Shown here one piece after another: positions 21,592 to 32,247 of a DNA stretch of 64,000 nt. The notes under the pieces were generated by a model, which saw only the letters and a list, made by a program, of their open reading frames with translations, searched no databases and was not told the origin of the DNA. Source of the stretch: Azoarcus sp. CIB (GTDB lineage: Bacteria; Pseudomonadota; Gammaproteobacteria; Burkholderiales; Rhodocyclaceae). Positions within the stretch are counted from its first letter, which is position 1. Each line of letters starts with the position of its first letter. Position numbers and translations under genes: made by a program. The DNA lies in NCBI RefSeq assembly GCF_001190925.1, contig NZ_CP011072.1, positions 2,976,001 through 3,040,000 on the forward strand, read 5' to 3'.

Positions 21592-23142
21592 ATGCCCCGG
21601 GAGATTCCGGACCCGCCCAATGCCGAAGAGGTTCTGCGCGCAAGCGAGGCTCGCCTGCACGAAGCACAGGCCGTCGGACGCATGGGCGATTGGGAGCTGG
21701 ATCGTGACACCGGCGCGATGAGCTGGTCGCCGCAACTGTTCCGCCTGTTCGAGCGCTCCAGTGCGCAGGGCACGCCCGACCTCAACGAGGCACTGGGCTA
21801 TTACTCGCTGGAATCGGTGGAGCACACCCGCGCCGCGTTCTGGGAGGCCATCGACACTGGCACGCGGTGCGAACTCGAGCAATCCGTACTCCTGCCTTCG
21901 GGCGCCCAGCGCTTCCACGCGACGACAATCGTCCCCGTCAAGAACCACCTCGGCCACGTCTGCAAGCTCTACGGCACGACGCAGGACATCACCGAGCGCA
22001 AGCTCGCGGAACAGGAACTGCGGCGCAAGACCTTCGAGATCGAAGACCTCTATCAGAACGCGCCCTGCGGCTACTACTCGCTCGACGCGGACGGAATGAT
22101 CATCCGCGTCAACGACACCCTGCTGCGCTGGCTGGGCTATGGACGTGAAGAGATCGTGGGGAACATGCGGGCCTTCGAACTGTTCAGCCCGGCGAGCCGG
22201 GCGCTGTTCGGGCAGGTGTTCCGCACGTTCAAGAGGACCGGCGTCCTGCGCAACATGGATATCGAGCTGCTGCGCAAGAATGACTCGTCGATGCCGGTGC
22301 TGCTCAGTTCGACGGCCATCCTGGACGCGCAAGGCCGTTTCGTCGCGAGCCGGACGGTGCTTTCCGACAACTCCGACCGCAAACGGCTGGAACTCGAGCG
22401 TGCCGCCCATGCGACGCGACTCGCCGAGCTCTCGCGCCACATGGTGGACGTGCAGGAGAACGAGCGCCGCAAGTTCGCCGCGGAACTGCACGACCACACC
22501 AGCCCGAATCTGGCGGCACTGCAGCTCACGCTCGCGAACCTGGCGCGCGCACTGCCCGCGCCCGTCCTCACCGAACTCGAACCGCTGCTCGACGACGCGC
22601 AGGCCCTGCTGCTCGACACCACCACGGGCATCCGCGACGTTTGCACCAACCTTCGGCCGGCGACGCTGGACTACGCAGGCCTGATTCCGGCCGTGCAGGA
22701 CTACGCGCAGCAGTTCGGCTTGCGCACGGGCATCGCCGTGCACTTAGATACCACCCACTTCACCATGCAACTGCCTTCCAACGTCCAGTCGCTGCTCTTC
22801 CGCATCACCCAGGAGGCACTTACGAACTGCGCGAAGCACGCGCGCGCACAAAACGTCCGCATTCATCTCGAGAATTGCGACAGCCGCCTGCTGATGGCGG
22901 TCGCCGACGACGGCATCGGCTTCGATCCCCACCAGCTCGGCGAGTCCGGCACGGCGCCGGGACTGGGTCTGATCACGATGAAGGAACGCGCAGAGTTCGC
23001 CGGCGGAAGATTCGCGCTGAAATCCGACCCGCAGCGGGGCACCGAGATCCGGGTCAGCTTCGATCTCCAGGCAGGCGAGTTCCGCAAGCAGCCGCGCGGG
23101 GCGAGAATTTCTGCCAATCACGCAAGCGCGGGGTCGGCATGA
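21592..23142 (+). CDS. PAS-PAS sensor histidine kinase, NarX/HisKA_3 type
   Basis: A 516-residue soluble kinase. Two PAS domains (about 20-145 and 150-270) are joined by PAC-like endings (YGTTQDITERKLAEQEL). The HisKA_3 dimerisation domain carries the phospho-acceptor His in RRKFAAELHDHTSPNL. The ATPase domain has FRITQEALTNCAKHA (N box) and VADDGIGFDP (G1). No membrane helix is visible, so it senses a cytoplasmic signal. The ATG at 21592 has gtgaggt upstream. The stop overlaps the response regulator start (ATGA), giving a two-component pair. Confidence 0.88.
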   Translation: MPREIPDPPNAEEVLRASEARLHEAQAVGRMGDWELDRDTGAMSWSPQLFRLFERSSAQGTPDLNEALGYYSLESVEHTRAAFWEAIDTGTRCELEQSVLLPSGAQRFHATTIVPVKNHLGHVCKLYGTTQDITERKLAEQELRRKTFEIEDLYQNAPCGYYSLDADGMIIRVNDTLLRWLGYGREEIVGNMRAFELFSPASRALFGQVFRTFKRTGVLRNMDIELLRKNDSSMPVLLSSTAILDAQGRFVASRTVLSDNSDRKRLELERAAHATRLAELSRHMVDVQENERRKFAAELHDHTSPNLAALQLTLANLARALPAPVLTELEPLLDDAQALLLDTTTGIRDVCTNLRPATLDYAGLIPAVQDYAQQFGLRTGIAVHLDTTHFTMQLPSNVQSLLFRITQEALTNCAKHARAQNVRIHLENCDSRLLMAVADDGIGFDPHQLGESGTAPGLGLITMKERAEFAGGRFALKSDPQRGTEIRVSFDLQAGEFRKQPRGARISANHASAGSA

Positions 23143-23795
23143 ACAACGCAAAAGTGCATATCGCCCTGGCGGACGATCACCGCATGTTCTTGCATGCGCT
23201 GCGGGCGCTGCTGGAGAAGGAGCCCGGAATCGAGGTCGTCGGCGTCGCGGGCACCGGCGACGAACTGCTGGCCCTCGTCGCCGACAAGCCGGTCGACATT
23301 GCGTGCGTGGACATCGGCATGCCCGCGATGAACGGGATCGAGACGACCAGGCGCCTGCTGACCCTGCGTCCGAACATCAAGGTCATCGGGGTGTCGGCCT
23401 TCTCGGATCGGCAGTTCGTGCTCGATCTGCTCAACGCCGGCGCACGCGGTTACGTCACCAAGGCCGAGGCAGGCGAGGAGCTGTTGCGGGCGATCCACAC
23501 CGTGCAGCTCGGCAAGACCTATCTCTGCCCCGACGTCGCCGCGACGGTCACGAACGCGCTGCTGGACAACACGCCGCGCGACACCTCGGTGCCGCGCATC
23601 ACCGCGCGCGAACGCCAGGTGCTGCAGCTGATCGCAGAGGGACACACCTCGGGACGTATCGCCGACCGCCTGCATCTCGCGGCGTCGACGGTCGAGGTGC
23701 ACCGCCGCAACATCATGCGCAAACTCGACCTGCATAGCGTGGCCGAACTCACCAAGTATGCCATTCGCAACGGCCTCACTACGATATCGGGATAG
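23139..23795 (+). CDS. NarL/LuxR-type response regulator
   Basis: A 218-residue regulator. The receiver domain has the acidic pair ADDHR, phospho-acceptor Asp in ACVDIGMPAMNG, and the conserved Lys in YVTKAEAGEE. The C-terminal LuxR helix-turn-helix reads TARERQVLQLIAEGHTSGRI and later TVEVHRRNIMRKLDLHS. It is coupled to the upstream kinase. The target is unknown; the adjacent phasin gene is one candidate by position only. Confidence 0.9.
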   Translation: MNNAKVHIALADDHRMFLHALRALLEKEPGIEVVGVAGTGDELLALVADKPVDIACVDIGMPAMNGIETTRRLLTLRPNIKVIGVSAFSDRQFVLDLLNAGARGYVTKAEAGEELLRAIHTVQLGKTYLCPDVAATVTNALLDNTPRDTSVPRITARERQVLQLIAEGHTSGRIADRLHLAASTVEVHRRNIMRKLDLHSVAELTKYAIRNGLTTISG

Positions 23796-23961
23796 TGCCT
23801 GCAGCGGCGAAAATACCTGCAACCGGGTATCCAAAACACGCAGTTCGATGTATGTCACGGGCGGTGCCCGCAACGTAGCATTCAGCTTCCGCAATGCTTG
23901 GCGCCCAGACGACGGAGATCGAAAAGCGCCCACGATCACAAACAGCCGAGGAGCGCTTGAC

Positions 23962-24519
23962 GTGAACAACTATGTATCCAACCAGAAACTGGCGAAAGCC
24001 GCGAGCGGCAACATCGAAGCCTTCCAGTCCCTCGCCGACACCATCCTGAACGCGACGGAACGCCTGCTGGCGCTCAACATCGACGCCGCACGCAATGCCT
24101 GCGCATACGCGTCCGTGACGGCCGCTCCGCTGGTCGAGGGCGATCTGCGCGAGCAGTTCTCGTCCCGCCTCGCTACCCAGAACAAGTCGATGGAACAGGC
24201 GGCCGACTACTTCCGCAACGTGAGCGAGCTGTTCATCCAGACCCAGGGCGAGATCGCTGCCTTCGGCACCCGCCAGTTCGATGAAGCCGCGCACGGCCTG
24301 GGCGAGTTCGTGGAGCACTTCGCGCACACCGCGCCCGCCGGTACCAGCGATTTCGTCAATGCGGTCAAGACCGCGATGAGCAACGCCAGCGCCGCCTACG
24401 AGAGCTTCGTGAAGACCACCCGCGACGTGACCGAGACCAATCTGGCCGCCGCCAGCAACGCGCTGCAGCCCATCCTGACGGCGCAGGCGAGCAACACGAA
24501 GGGCCGCAAGGCTGCATGA
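23962..24519 (+). CDS. phasin family protein
   Basis: A 185-residue, Cys-poor, amphipathic-helical protein of the Phasin_2 type (ATERLLALNIDAARN, EQAADYFRNVSELF). Phasins coat polyhydroxyalkanoate granules and control their size. The start is GTG at 23962 with a gaggag ribosome site eight bases before it; upstream sequence in frame has no phasin features. A strong terminator follows, so it is the end of a unit or monocistronic. Confidence 0.8.
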   Translation: MNNYVSNQKLAKAASGNIEAFQSLADTILNATERLLALNIDAARNACAYASVTAAPLVEGDLREQFSSRLATQNKSMEQAADYFRNVSELFIQTQGEIAAFGTRQFDEAAHGLGEFVEHFAHTAPAGTSDFVNAVKTAMSNASAAYESFVKTTRDVTETNLAAASNALQPILTAQASNTKGRKAA

Positions 24520-24563
24520 CCCTGCGCAGGCGCCCCGGTGCGCCTGCAGCGGAATCGACACCA

Positions 24564-24585
24564 GGGGGCCGCCGGCCCCCTTTTT
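24564..24585 (+). terminator. Rho-independent terminator after phasin gene
   Basis: Seven-base arms GGGGGCC and GGCCCCC with a three-base loop, directly followed by five T residues, 45 bases after the phasin stop. Confidence 0.85.
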
Positions 24586-24609
24586 CATGGGTGGCGTCCG
24601 CCCGCGCCC

Positions 24610-25191
24610 TCAGCCCCGGGACGAACCGCGCGCCCCTTCGAGCTTCAGCAGCTCGATGCGGAAGGTCGGCTCGTACGGCGGGACGTTGCATTCGACGACG
24701 TCCGGGGGAGCGACCTGCAGGCGGATCCCCACGACATCCGCGTGAATCGGCAGGCGCGTGACGCAGCGGTCCGCGAGCGTGACGACAATGATCCGCTGCG
24801 GCTGTTTCTGCGCCAGCCACGCCACCGCGCGCAGCATCGAATTGCCGGTGTACAGCACGTCATCGACGACGACGACGGTGTAGCCCTTCAGTTCCAGCGC
24901 GCGCTGTGCCTCGTTCTCGTCCAGACGGGTTTCGGGGTGCAGCAGCGTCAGGTCGTCTTCGTAACGCTTGATCCTGAGATCCAGACGCAGCGGCGCCGGC
25001 ATGCCGTGATGACGCTGCAGGGCTGCGACGAGCCGGTCCGCGAGGGGGGCACCACGACGCAGGATGCCGACGACCGCGACGGGATCGGCGCGGTCCAGGC
25101 GCGTGGCGAGCCCTTGCGCCATTTCCGCGAGAACCAGTTCAAGCTGGGTCTCGTCGTACAGGCAGGTCCGCAATCCACGTGGGCGTTCCAT
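24610..25191 (-). CDS. pyrR: PyrR-like uracil phosphoribosyltransferase/regulator
   Basis: A 193-residue type I phosphoribosyltransferase. The PRPP loop is VVVVDDVLYTGNSMLRAV, and VAVVGILRRGAPLADRL is the conserved N-terminal binding segment of PyrR. In Gram-positives PyrR controls pyr operons by RNA binding; in proteobacteria the role is less clear and uracil salvage is possible. The ATG at 25191 gives a start matching the family (an upstream in-frame ATG would add 14 residues). No pyr genes are nearby in this window. Confidence 0.8.
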   Translation of the reverse strand: MERPRGLRTCLYDETQLELVLAEMAQGLATRLDRADPVAVVGILRRGAPLADRLVAALQRHHGMPAPLRLDLRIKRYEDDLTLLHPETRLDENEAQRALELKGYTVVVVDDVLYTGNSMLRAVAWLAQKQPQRIIVVTLADRCVTRLPIHADVVGIRLQVAPPDVVECNVPPYEPTFRIELLKLEGARGSSRG

Positions 25192-25364
25192 GGGCGTCTC
25201 CGGGCAGGCCCGCGTATGCCGCAGGCGGTGCAAGTACTATAACGCCGCTCGCACGGTGCTGCGCACCGTCATCGCCGCGTGCCGAAAGCTCGACCTTTTT
25301 GCTTGACGTCCAACGGTTTTACTTCCATTCTGCAAGCATTCCGTGACACTTCCGCAGGATCCGC

Positions 25365-26600
25365 ATGAAGACCCTCGACAGCAGGACGGCGCTGGCGCTT
25401 CTCGCCGGCTGCCTCGCCTCGGCCCAGGTCGGCAAGGTGCCTCCCGCACTCGCCGAAATCAGGGATCAGCTCGGAGTGGGCCTCGTTCACGCGGGCTGGA
25501 TCGCAACGGCGATCAATGCCGCAGCCGCTACGCTTGGCGTGCTCGTCGGGCTGGCGCTCGCGCGCATCGGGGCGCAGCGCGGACTTCTGGCGGGGCTGCT
25601 GCTCCTGGGGCTGGGCTCGGCGCTCGGCGCAGCGGCCGCCGACGGCCTGGCGCTGATCGCCGCGCGGGCGTGCGAAGGCGCCGGCTTCGTGCTGCTTGTC
25701 GTCGCGGCCCCTTCGCTGCTGGCCACCGCGGCGGCCGACAACCCTGCGCGGCGGAGGCGGCTGCTGACGCTGTGGAGCTGCTACATGCCGGCCGGGATGG
25801 GGCTGATGATGGCGGTCGCGCCGTACATCCTCGAACACCACGGCTGGCGCGGCCTGTGGTCGGCGAATGCGCTGGCGATCGCAGCGTGCCTGCTGGTCGC
25901 GCTGTCCGTCCTCCGCGGGGGGGAACGGGCAAGCGGCCCGCGTCCGGTACCTGTGGCGATGTTCACGCGCGCGCGCCTCGCTCAGCCGGCGCCCTGGCTG
26001 ATGGGGGTGTGTTTCGGCTGCTATGCGGCAATCTGGTTCATGATCGCGACTTGGCTGCCCTCGTTCGCCGTCGAGCACATGGGCTACACGCGGGACGGCG
26101 CGACCTGGCTCACGGCCCTTGCCGTGGGCGGCAACATCCTCGGCAACCTGACGACCGATTTCTGGCTGGCGCGGGGCGCTCCGCGGTGGGCGCTGCTCGC
26201 CGGCGTCATGATCATGATGGGCGCATTCGGCTGGTTCGTGTTCACGTCCGGCTACGATCCCGTGTTGCGCTCGGTGGCGGCGGTGTTCGTCTGCAGCGCC
26301 GGGGGGGTGCTGCCGGCCGCAACGATGGGGGGGATTCCGCTGGTCGCGCGTACCCCGGCCGACATCGCGATCGCCAACGGCATCCTGATGCAGTGCGCGA
26401 ACGTCGGCACCTTCGTGGGGGTTCCGGCCATCGCGGCGCTGGCGACCGCGCTCGGCGGCTGGGACGGCGGCCGCTGGCTGATCCCCGTGCTCGCAGCCAT
26501 CGGCGTGCTGGCGGCGTGGGCGTTTCGCAGGGTCGAGCTGCGCCCTGCGGCGGATGCGGTCAGGGAGTCGCCGACGGGAATGCTGGCCGAGCAGCGCTGA
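25365..26600 (+). CDS. MFS transporter
   Basis: A 411-residue membrane protein with about twelve hydrophobic segments and a central loop near residue 185-205. GWIATAINAAAATLGVLVGLALARIGAQRG has the TM2-TM3 loop pattern of major facilitator proteins. It resembles the CynX/NimT cyanate/nitroimidazole branch only loosely. The substrate is unknown. It converges on the flavin-reductase-like gene that precedes the phenol island. Confidence 0.8.
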   Translation: MKTLDSRTALALLAGCLASAQVGKVPPALAEIRDQLGVGLVHAGWIATAINAAAATLGVLVGLALARIGAQRGLLAGLLLLGLGSALGAAAADGLALIAARACEGAGFVLLVVAAPSLLATAAADNPARRRRLLTLWSCYMPAGMGLMMAVAPYILEHHGWRGLWSANALAIAACLLVALSVLRGGERASGPRPVPVAMFTRARLAQPAPWLMGVCFGCYAAIWFMIATWLPSFAVEHMGYTRDGATWLTALAVGGNILGNLTTDFWLARGAPRWALLAGVMIMMGAFGWFVFTSGYDPVLRSVAAVFVCSAGGVLPAATMGGIPLVARTPADIAIANGILMQCANVGTFVGVPAIAALATALGGWDGGRWLIPVLAAIGVLAAWAFRRVELRPAADAVRESPTGMLAEQR

Positions 26601-26609
26601 GGGCCGACA

Positions 26610-27077
26610 CTACGCCGGATCTCGGCAATCGACGGCTTCGCGGCATCCGAAGCCGGCCGAATTGTCGATGAAGTACAGGCTATCGGGCTCGAAACGGTAC
26701 CAACGCACCTTGGCCAGCGCCTTCGCGATGAAGGCGGGCGCCTGGGCGATCTTGCCGACCACCGGATACTTGTCGCCGTAGAGCGCGCGCGCGCGCGTTT
26801 CCTCGGCGCCGCTGATTTCAAGCGCCCGCCCTTCGGCTTGGATGCCCTTGATCTCGGGCCAGTCCGCACAGTCTTCCTGGATGGTGATCGCGATGCGGCC
26901 GTCGTGGGCGATGTTGCGGCTGTGGCGCGTGGTCGGCGCGGAAAGGAAATACAGCCGGAAGCCGTCGTGCACATAGAACACGGTCGCGGCCCAGACGCCC
27001 TCCTCGCCATGCGAGGCGATGGTCATCGAATGGTGCGCCTTCAGGTAGTCGAGCACCTTTTCGCGCAATGCGCTCAT
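26610..27077 (-). CDS. pyridoxamine 5'-phosphate oxidase-like FMN-binding protein
   Basis: A 155-residue split-barrel protein. GEEGVWAATVFYVHDGFRLYFLS is the characteristic first half of the PNPOx-like fold that binds FMN; NIAHDGRIAITIQED and a C-terminal WYRFEPDSLYFIDNS follow. The start at 27077 overlaps the end of the phenol-regulator gene region by three bases, so it is co-transcribed with the regulator. The substrate is unknown. A flavin-linked role close to a prenyl-FMN-dependent pathway is suggestive but unproven. Confidence 0.75.
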   Translation of the reverse strand: MSALREKVLDYLKAHHSMTIASHGEEGVWAATVFYVHDGFRLYFLSAPTTRHSRNIAHDGRIAITIQEDCADWPEIKGIQAEGRALEISGAEETRARALYGDKYPVVGKIAQAPAFIAKALAKVRWYRFEPDSLYFIDNSAGFGCREAVDCRDPA

Positions 27078-27078
27078 C

Positions 27079-28809
<1,731 letters not shown>

Positions 28810-28881
28810 TGCCTGGTCCTCATGGGTTGTCTCCTCCTCGATCGCTCGTTCTACGCGTCGTCCCCCCGTGATGTATTGACT

Positions 28882-28897
28882 CAAATCAAACGATTTG
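28882..28897. promoter_or_regulatory. inverted repeat upstream of phenol regulator gene
   Basis: CAAATC and GATTTG arms around AAAC, 73 bases upstream of the regulator start. It lies on the regulator side of the activator sites and may serve autoregulation. Confidence 0.4.
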
Positions 28898-28942
28898 AAG
28901 TCGTGCTTTTTGTTTGCAATCCGAGACACCCGGGAGGCACTT

Positions 28943-28998
28943 CACCAAATGATCAATGAGCCCCGAAACACCCGCCGAAAGCTCATCAAATGATCAAG
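28943..28998. promoter_or_regulatory. two upstream activator sites for the sigma-54 regulator
   Basis: On the minus strand the sequence reads TTGATCATTTGGTGA (ending near 28943) and TTGATCATTTGATGAG (28982-28997), 41 bases apart, about four helical turns. They resemble the TTGATCAATTGATCAA type of site reported for XylR/DmpR. They lie 170-225 bases upstream of the -24 element, the usual distance for enhancer binding. Confidence 0.75.
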
Positions 28999-29168
28999 TG
29001 CGGACCTTGCACACGGCGCCCGATCCCTCACCCGGCAAGGGATTTAACGGCCCCGGAAAGATTTTTTTCCGCAGTTGCGTCATGTGCCCGGCGGCTTGCA
29101 GCGCACCCGATGCGCCTCGGTGATCACCTGGATGGCATGCGTTCTTACTGCACCGCGACATGAGCTGC

Positions 29169-29184
29169 TGGCACAGCGGTTGCG
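29169..29184 (+). promoter_or_regulatory. sigma-54 (-24/-12) promoter of the phenol operon
   Basis: TGGCAC-N5-TTGC with exactly ten bases between the GG and GC doublets. It lies 74 bases before the first pps gene, on the plus strand. Confidence 0.88.
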
Positions 29185-29257
29185 ATGGCTGTCCGGCAAC
29201 CGGCCGCGAAACGGGTCCGGCGAAACCCAAAAACTAGACAAGCACGAGGGGACACAC

Positions 29258-31093
29258 ATGAAGTTTCCTGTTCCGCACGATGTGAAGGGCAAGACGATCC
29301 CGGGGACCGAAGGCTGGGAGCGGATGTACCCGTACCAGTACCAGTTCGTCACCGACGATCCGCAGCGCAACCAGTACGAGAAGGAGACGTTCTGGTTCTA
29401 CGACGGCCTGCATTACCCGGAGCCGCTCTACCCCTTCGACACGATCTGGGACGAGGCCTGGTACCTCGCGCTGTCGCAGTTCAACAACCGCATCTTCCAG
29501 GTGCCGCCGGTGCGCGGTGTCGACCACCGGATCATCAACGGCTACGTCTATATCTCGCCGGTGCCGGTGAAGGATCCCGAGGAGATCGGCAAGCGCGTGC
29601 CCAACTTCATGGAGCGCGCCGGCTACTACTACAAGAACTGGGACGAGCTGGAAGCGAAGTGGAAGGTGAAGATGGAGGCCACGATCGCCGAGCTCGAGGC
29701 GCTGCAGATCCCGCGCCTGCCGGAGATCGAGGATCTGCGCGTGGTGACGGACGGCGTCGGCGAATCGACTGCCTATCACCTGATCAAGAACTACGACGAC
29801 CTGATCAACCTCGGCATCAAGTGCTGGCAGTACCACTTCGAGTTCCTGAACCTGGGCTATGCGGCCTACGTGTTCTTCATGGACTTCACGCAGAAGCTGT
29901 TCCCGAGCATTCCGTTGCAGCGCGTCACGCAGATGATCTCGGGCATCGACGTGATCATGTACAAGTCCGACGACGAGCTGAAGGAACTGGCGAAGAAGGC
30001 CGTCGCGCTGGAAGTCGATGACATCGTGACCGGCCATCGCGAATGGACGGACGTGAAGGCGGCGCTGCAGGGCCGCCGCCACGGCGACGAGTGGCTGGCG
30101 GCGTTCGAGAAGGCACGTTATCCGTGGTTCAACATCTCGTCCGGCACCGGCTGGTTCCACACCGACCGTAGCTGGAACGACAACCTCAACATCCCGCTCG
30201 ACGGCATCCAGACCTACATCTCGAAGCTGCGCACGGGCGTGACGATCGACCGGCCGATGGAGGCCGTGCGCGCCGAGCGCGACCGCGTCACCGCCGAGTA
30301 CCGCGACCTGATCGACAACGATGAGGATCGCAAGCAGTTCGACGAGCTGCTGGGCTGCGCCCGCACGGTGTTCCCCTACGTGGAGAACCACCTGTTCTAC
30401 GTGGAGCATTGGTTCCACTCGGTGTTCTGGAACAAGATGCGCGACGTCGCGGCCGTCCTGCAGGAGCATGGCCTCATCGCCGAGATCGAGGACGTGTGGT
30501 ACCTGCGCCGCGACGAGATCAAGCAGGCGCTGTGGGACATCGTCACGGCCTGGGCAACGGGCGTGACCCCGCGCGGCACGGCAACGTGGCCAGCGGAGAT
30601 CGAATGGCGCAAGGGCGTGATGCAGAAGTTCCGCGAGTGGGCGCCGCCGCCGGCGATCGGCATCGCGCCTGAAGTGATCCAGGAGCCCTTCACGATCGTG
30701 CTGTGGGGCGTGACCAACAGCTCCCTCTCCGCCTGGGCCTCGGTGCAGGACGTGGCGGATCCCGACACCATCACCGAGATGAAGGGCTTCCCCGCCAGCG
30801 CGGGCATCGTCGAGGGCAAGGCGCGGGTGTGCCGCAGCGCGGAGGAGATCCGCGACCTGCAGGAAGGTGAAATCCTCGTCGCCCCGACCACCTCCCCGTC
30901 CTGGGCGCCCGCCTTCGCCAAGATCAAGGCCTGCATCACCGACGTCGGCGGCGTCATGAGCCACGCGGCGATCGTATGCCGCGAGTACGGCATGCCGGCG
31001 GTCGTCGGCACGGGCCATTCCACACGGGTGATCAAGACCGGCATGACGCTGCGCGTCGATGGCTCGACCGGCCTCGTGACCATCGTCCAGTGA
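29258..31093 (+). CDS. ppsA: phenylphosphate synthase subunit 1 (phospho-His carrier)
   Basis: A 611-residue subunit resembling the central part of PEP synthase. The swivelling phospho-His domain is at the C terminus: TDVGGVMSHAAIVCREYG, and by count the His is residue 569, the position reported as phosphorylated in the Thauera aromatica enzyme. The large N-terminal part (YWFxDxLHYPEP-like region) binds phenol and transfers the phosphoryl group, yielding phenylphosphate. It needs subunit 2 for ATP. The ribosome site gagggg lies upstream of the ATG at 29258. First gene of the sigma-54 operon. Confidence 0.94.
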   Translation: MKFPVPHDVKGKTIPGTEGWERMYPYQYQFVTDDPQRNQYEKETFWFYDGLHYPEPLYPFDTIWDEAWYLALSQFNNRIFQVPPVRGVDHRIINGYVYISPVPVKDPEEIGKRVPNFMERAGYYYKNWDELEAKWKVKMEATIAELEALQIPRLPEIEDLRVVTDGVGESTAYHLIKNYDDLINLGIKCWQYHFEFLNLGYAAYVFFMDFTQKLFPSIPLQRVTQMISGIDVIMYKSDDELKELAKKAVALEVDDIVTGHREWTDVKAALQGRRHGDEWLAAFEKARYPWFNISSGTGWFHTDRSWNDNLNIPLDGIQTYISKLRTGVTIDRPMEAVRAERDRVTAEYRDLIDNDEDRKQFDELLGCARTVFPYVENHLFYVEHWFHSVFWNKMRDVAAVLQEHGLIAEIEDVWYLRRDEIKQALWDIVTAWATGVTPRGTATWPAEIEWRKGVMQKFREWAPPPAIGIAPEVIQEPFTIVLWGVTNSSLSAWASVQDVADPDTITEMKGFPASAGIVEGKARVCRSAEEIRDLQEGEILVAPTTSPSWAPAFAKIKACITDVGGVMSHAAIVCREYGMPAVVGTGHSTRVIKTGMTLRVDGSTGLVTIVQ

Positions 31094-31106
31094 AGGGGTA
31101 TCCAGC

Positions 31107-32234
31107 ATGGGAAGCGCTCTGATGGTCGAAGACGTGCAGCTTGCCCCCGGCATCGACAGCCGGGCGCCCAAGGTGTGCTTCTTCGAGGAATGCAACAAGG
31201 ATTCGGTGCCGCTCGTCGGGGGCAAGTGCTCCTCGCTCGGGGAGCTGATCAACGCCGGGGTGCGGGTGCCGCCCGGCTTCGCCCTGACCACCGCCGGTTA
31301 CGGGCAATTCATGCGCGACGCCGGTATCCAGGACGAGGTGAACGGGCTGCTGCAGGGGCTCGACCACGACGACATGGACAAGCTGGAGACCGCTTCCCGC
31401 ACGATTCGCGAAATGATCGAGTCGCGGCCGATCTCGATCGAGCTGGAGGACCTGATCGCGGAGGCCTACCGCAAGCTGTCGGTGCGCTGCTACCTGCCGG
31501 CTGTGCCGGTGGCGGTGCGCTCCAGCGCCACGGCCGAGGATCTGCCGGGCGCGAGCTTCGCCGGCCAGCAGGACACCTACCTGTGGATCCGCGGCATCGA
31601 CGACGTGATGCATTACGTGCGCCGCTGCATCTCCAGCCTATACACCGCACGCGCCATCGCCTACCGCATCCGCATGGGCTTCCCGCACGAGCAGGTGGCG
31701 ATCAGCGTGGGTGTGCAGAAGATGGCGAACGCCTACACCGCGGGGGTGATGTTCACGCTGCACCCCTCCACCGGCGACCGCTCGGTGATCGTGATCGACT
31801 CGAACTTCGGCTTCGGCGAATCGGTGGTGTCGGGCGAGGTGACGCCGGACAACTTCGTGGTCAACAAAGTCACGCTGGACATCATCGACCGGACGATCTC
31901 GACCAAGACGGTCTGCTACACGGCCGACCTCAAGCTGCAGCGCTCGGTTGCGATGGAGGTGCCGGTCGAGCGCCAGAACATCCAGTCGATCCTCGACGAC
32001 GAGATCACCGAGCTCGCGTGGATGGCCAAGAAGATCGAGAAGCACTACGGCCGTCCGATGGACATCGAGTGGGCGATCGACAAGAACCTGCCGGCCGGCG
32101 GCAACGTTTTCATCCTGCAAGCCCGGCCAGAGACCATCTGGAGCAACAGGCAGAAGGCGCCGGCGACGACCGGGGCGACTTCGGCGATGGATTACATCGT
32201 CTCGAACCTGCTCGTCGGCAAGCGCCTGGCCTGA
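31107..32234 (+). CDS. ppsB: phenylphosphate synthase subunit 2 (ATP-binding)
   Basis: A 375-residue protein resembling the N-terminal ATP-grasp part of PEP synthase: VGGKCSSLGEL at the start, VRSSATAEDLPGASFAGQQD, and the end motif FILQARPETIWS. It transfers the beta-phosphoryl of ATP to His569 of subunit 1, releasing AMP and phosphate. Thirteen bases separate it from ppsA. An ATG at 31107 and another in-frame ATG at 31122 are possible starts. Confidence 0.93.
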   Translation: MGSALMVEDVQLAPGIDSRAPKVCFFEECNKDSVPLVGGKCSSLGELINAGVRVPPGFALTTAGYGQFMRDAGIQDEVNGLLQGLDHDDMDKLETASRTIREMIESRPISIELEDLIAEAYRKLSVRCYLPAVPVAVRSSATAEDLPGASFAGQQDTYLWIRGIDDVMHYVRRCISSLYTARAIAYRIRMGFPHEQVAISVGVQKMANAYTAGVMFTLHPSTGDRSVIVIDSNFGFGESVVSGEVTPDNFVVNKVTLDIIDRTISTKTVCYTADLKLQRSVAMEVPVERQNIQSILDDEITELAWMAKKIEKHYGRPMDIEWAIDKNLPAGGNVFILQARPETIWSNRQKAPATTGATSAMDYIVSNLLVGKRLA

Positions 32235-32247
32235 GGAGGACACAACC

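Noticed and set aside
28904-28920. Possible -24/-12 element for the phenol regulator on the minus strand (GGTGTC...TTGCA)
   Set aside because: The GG and GC doublets are eleven bases apart instead of ten and the -24 part is poor.
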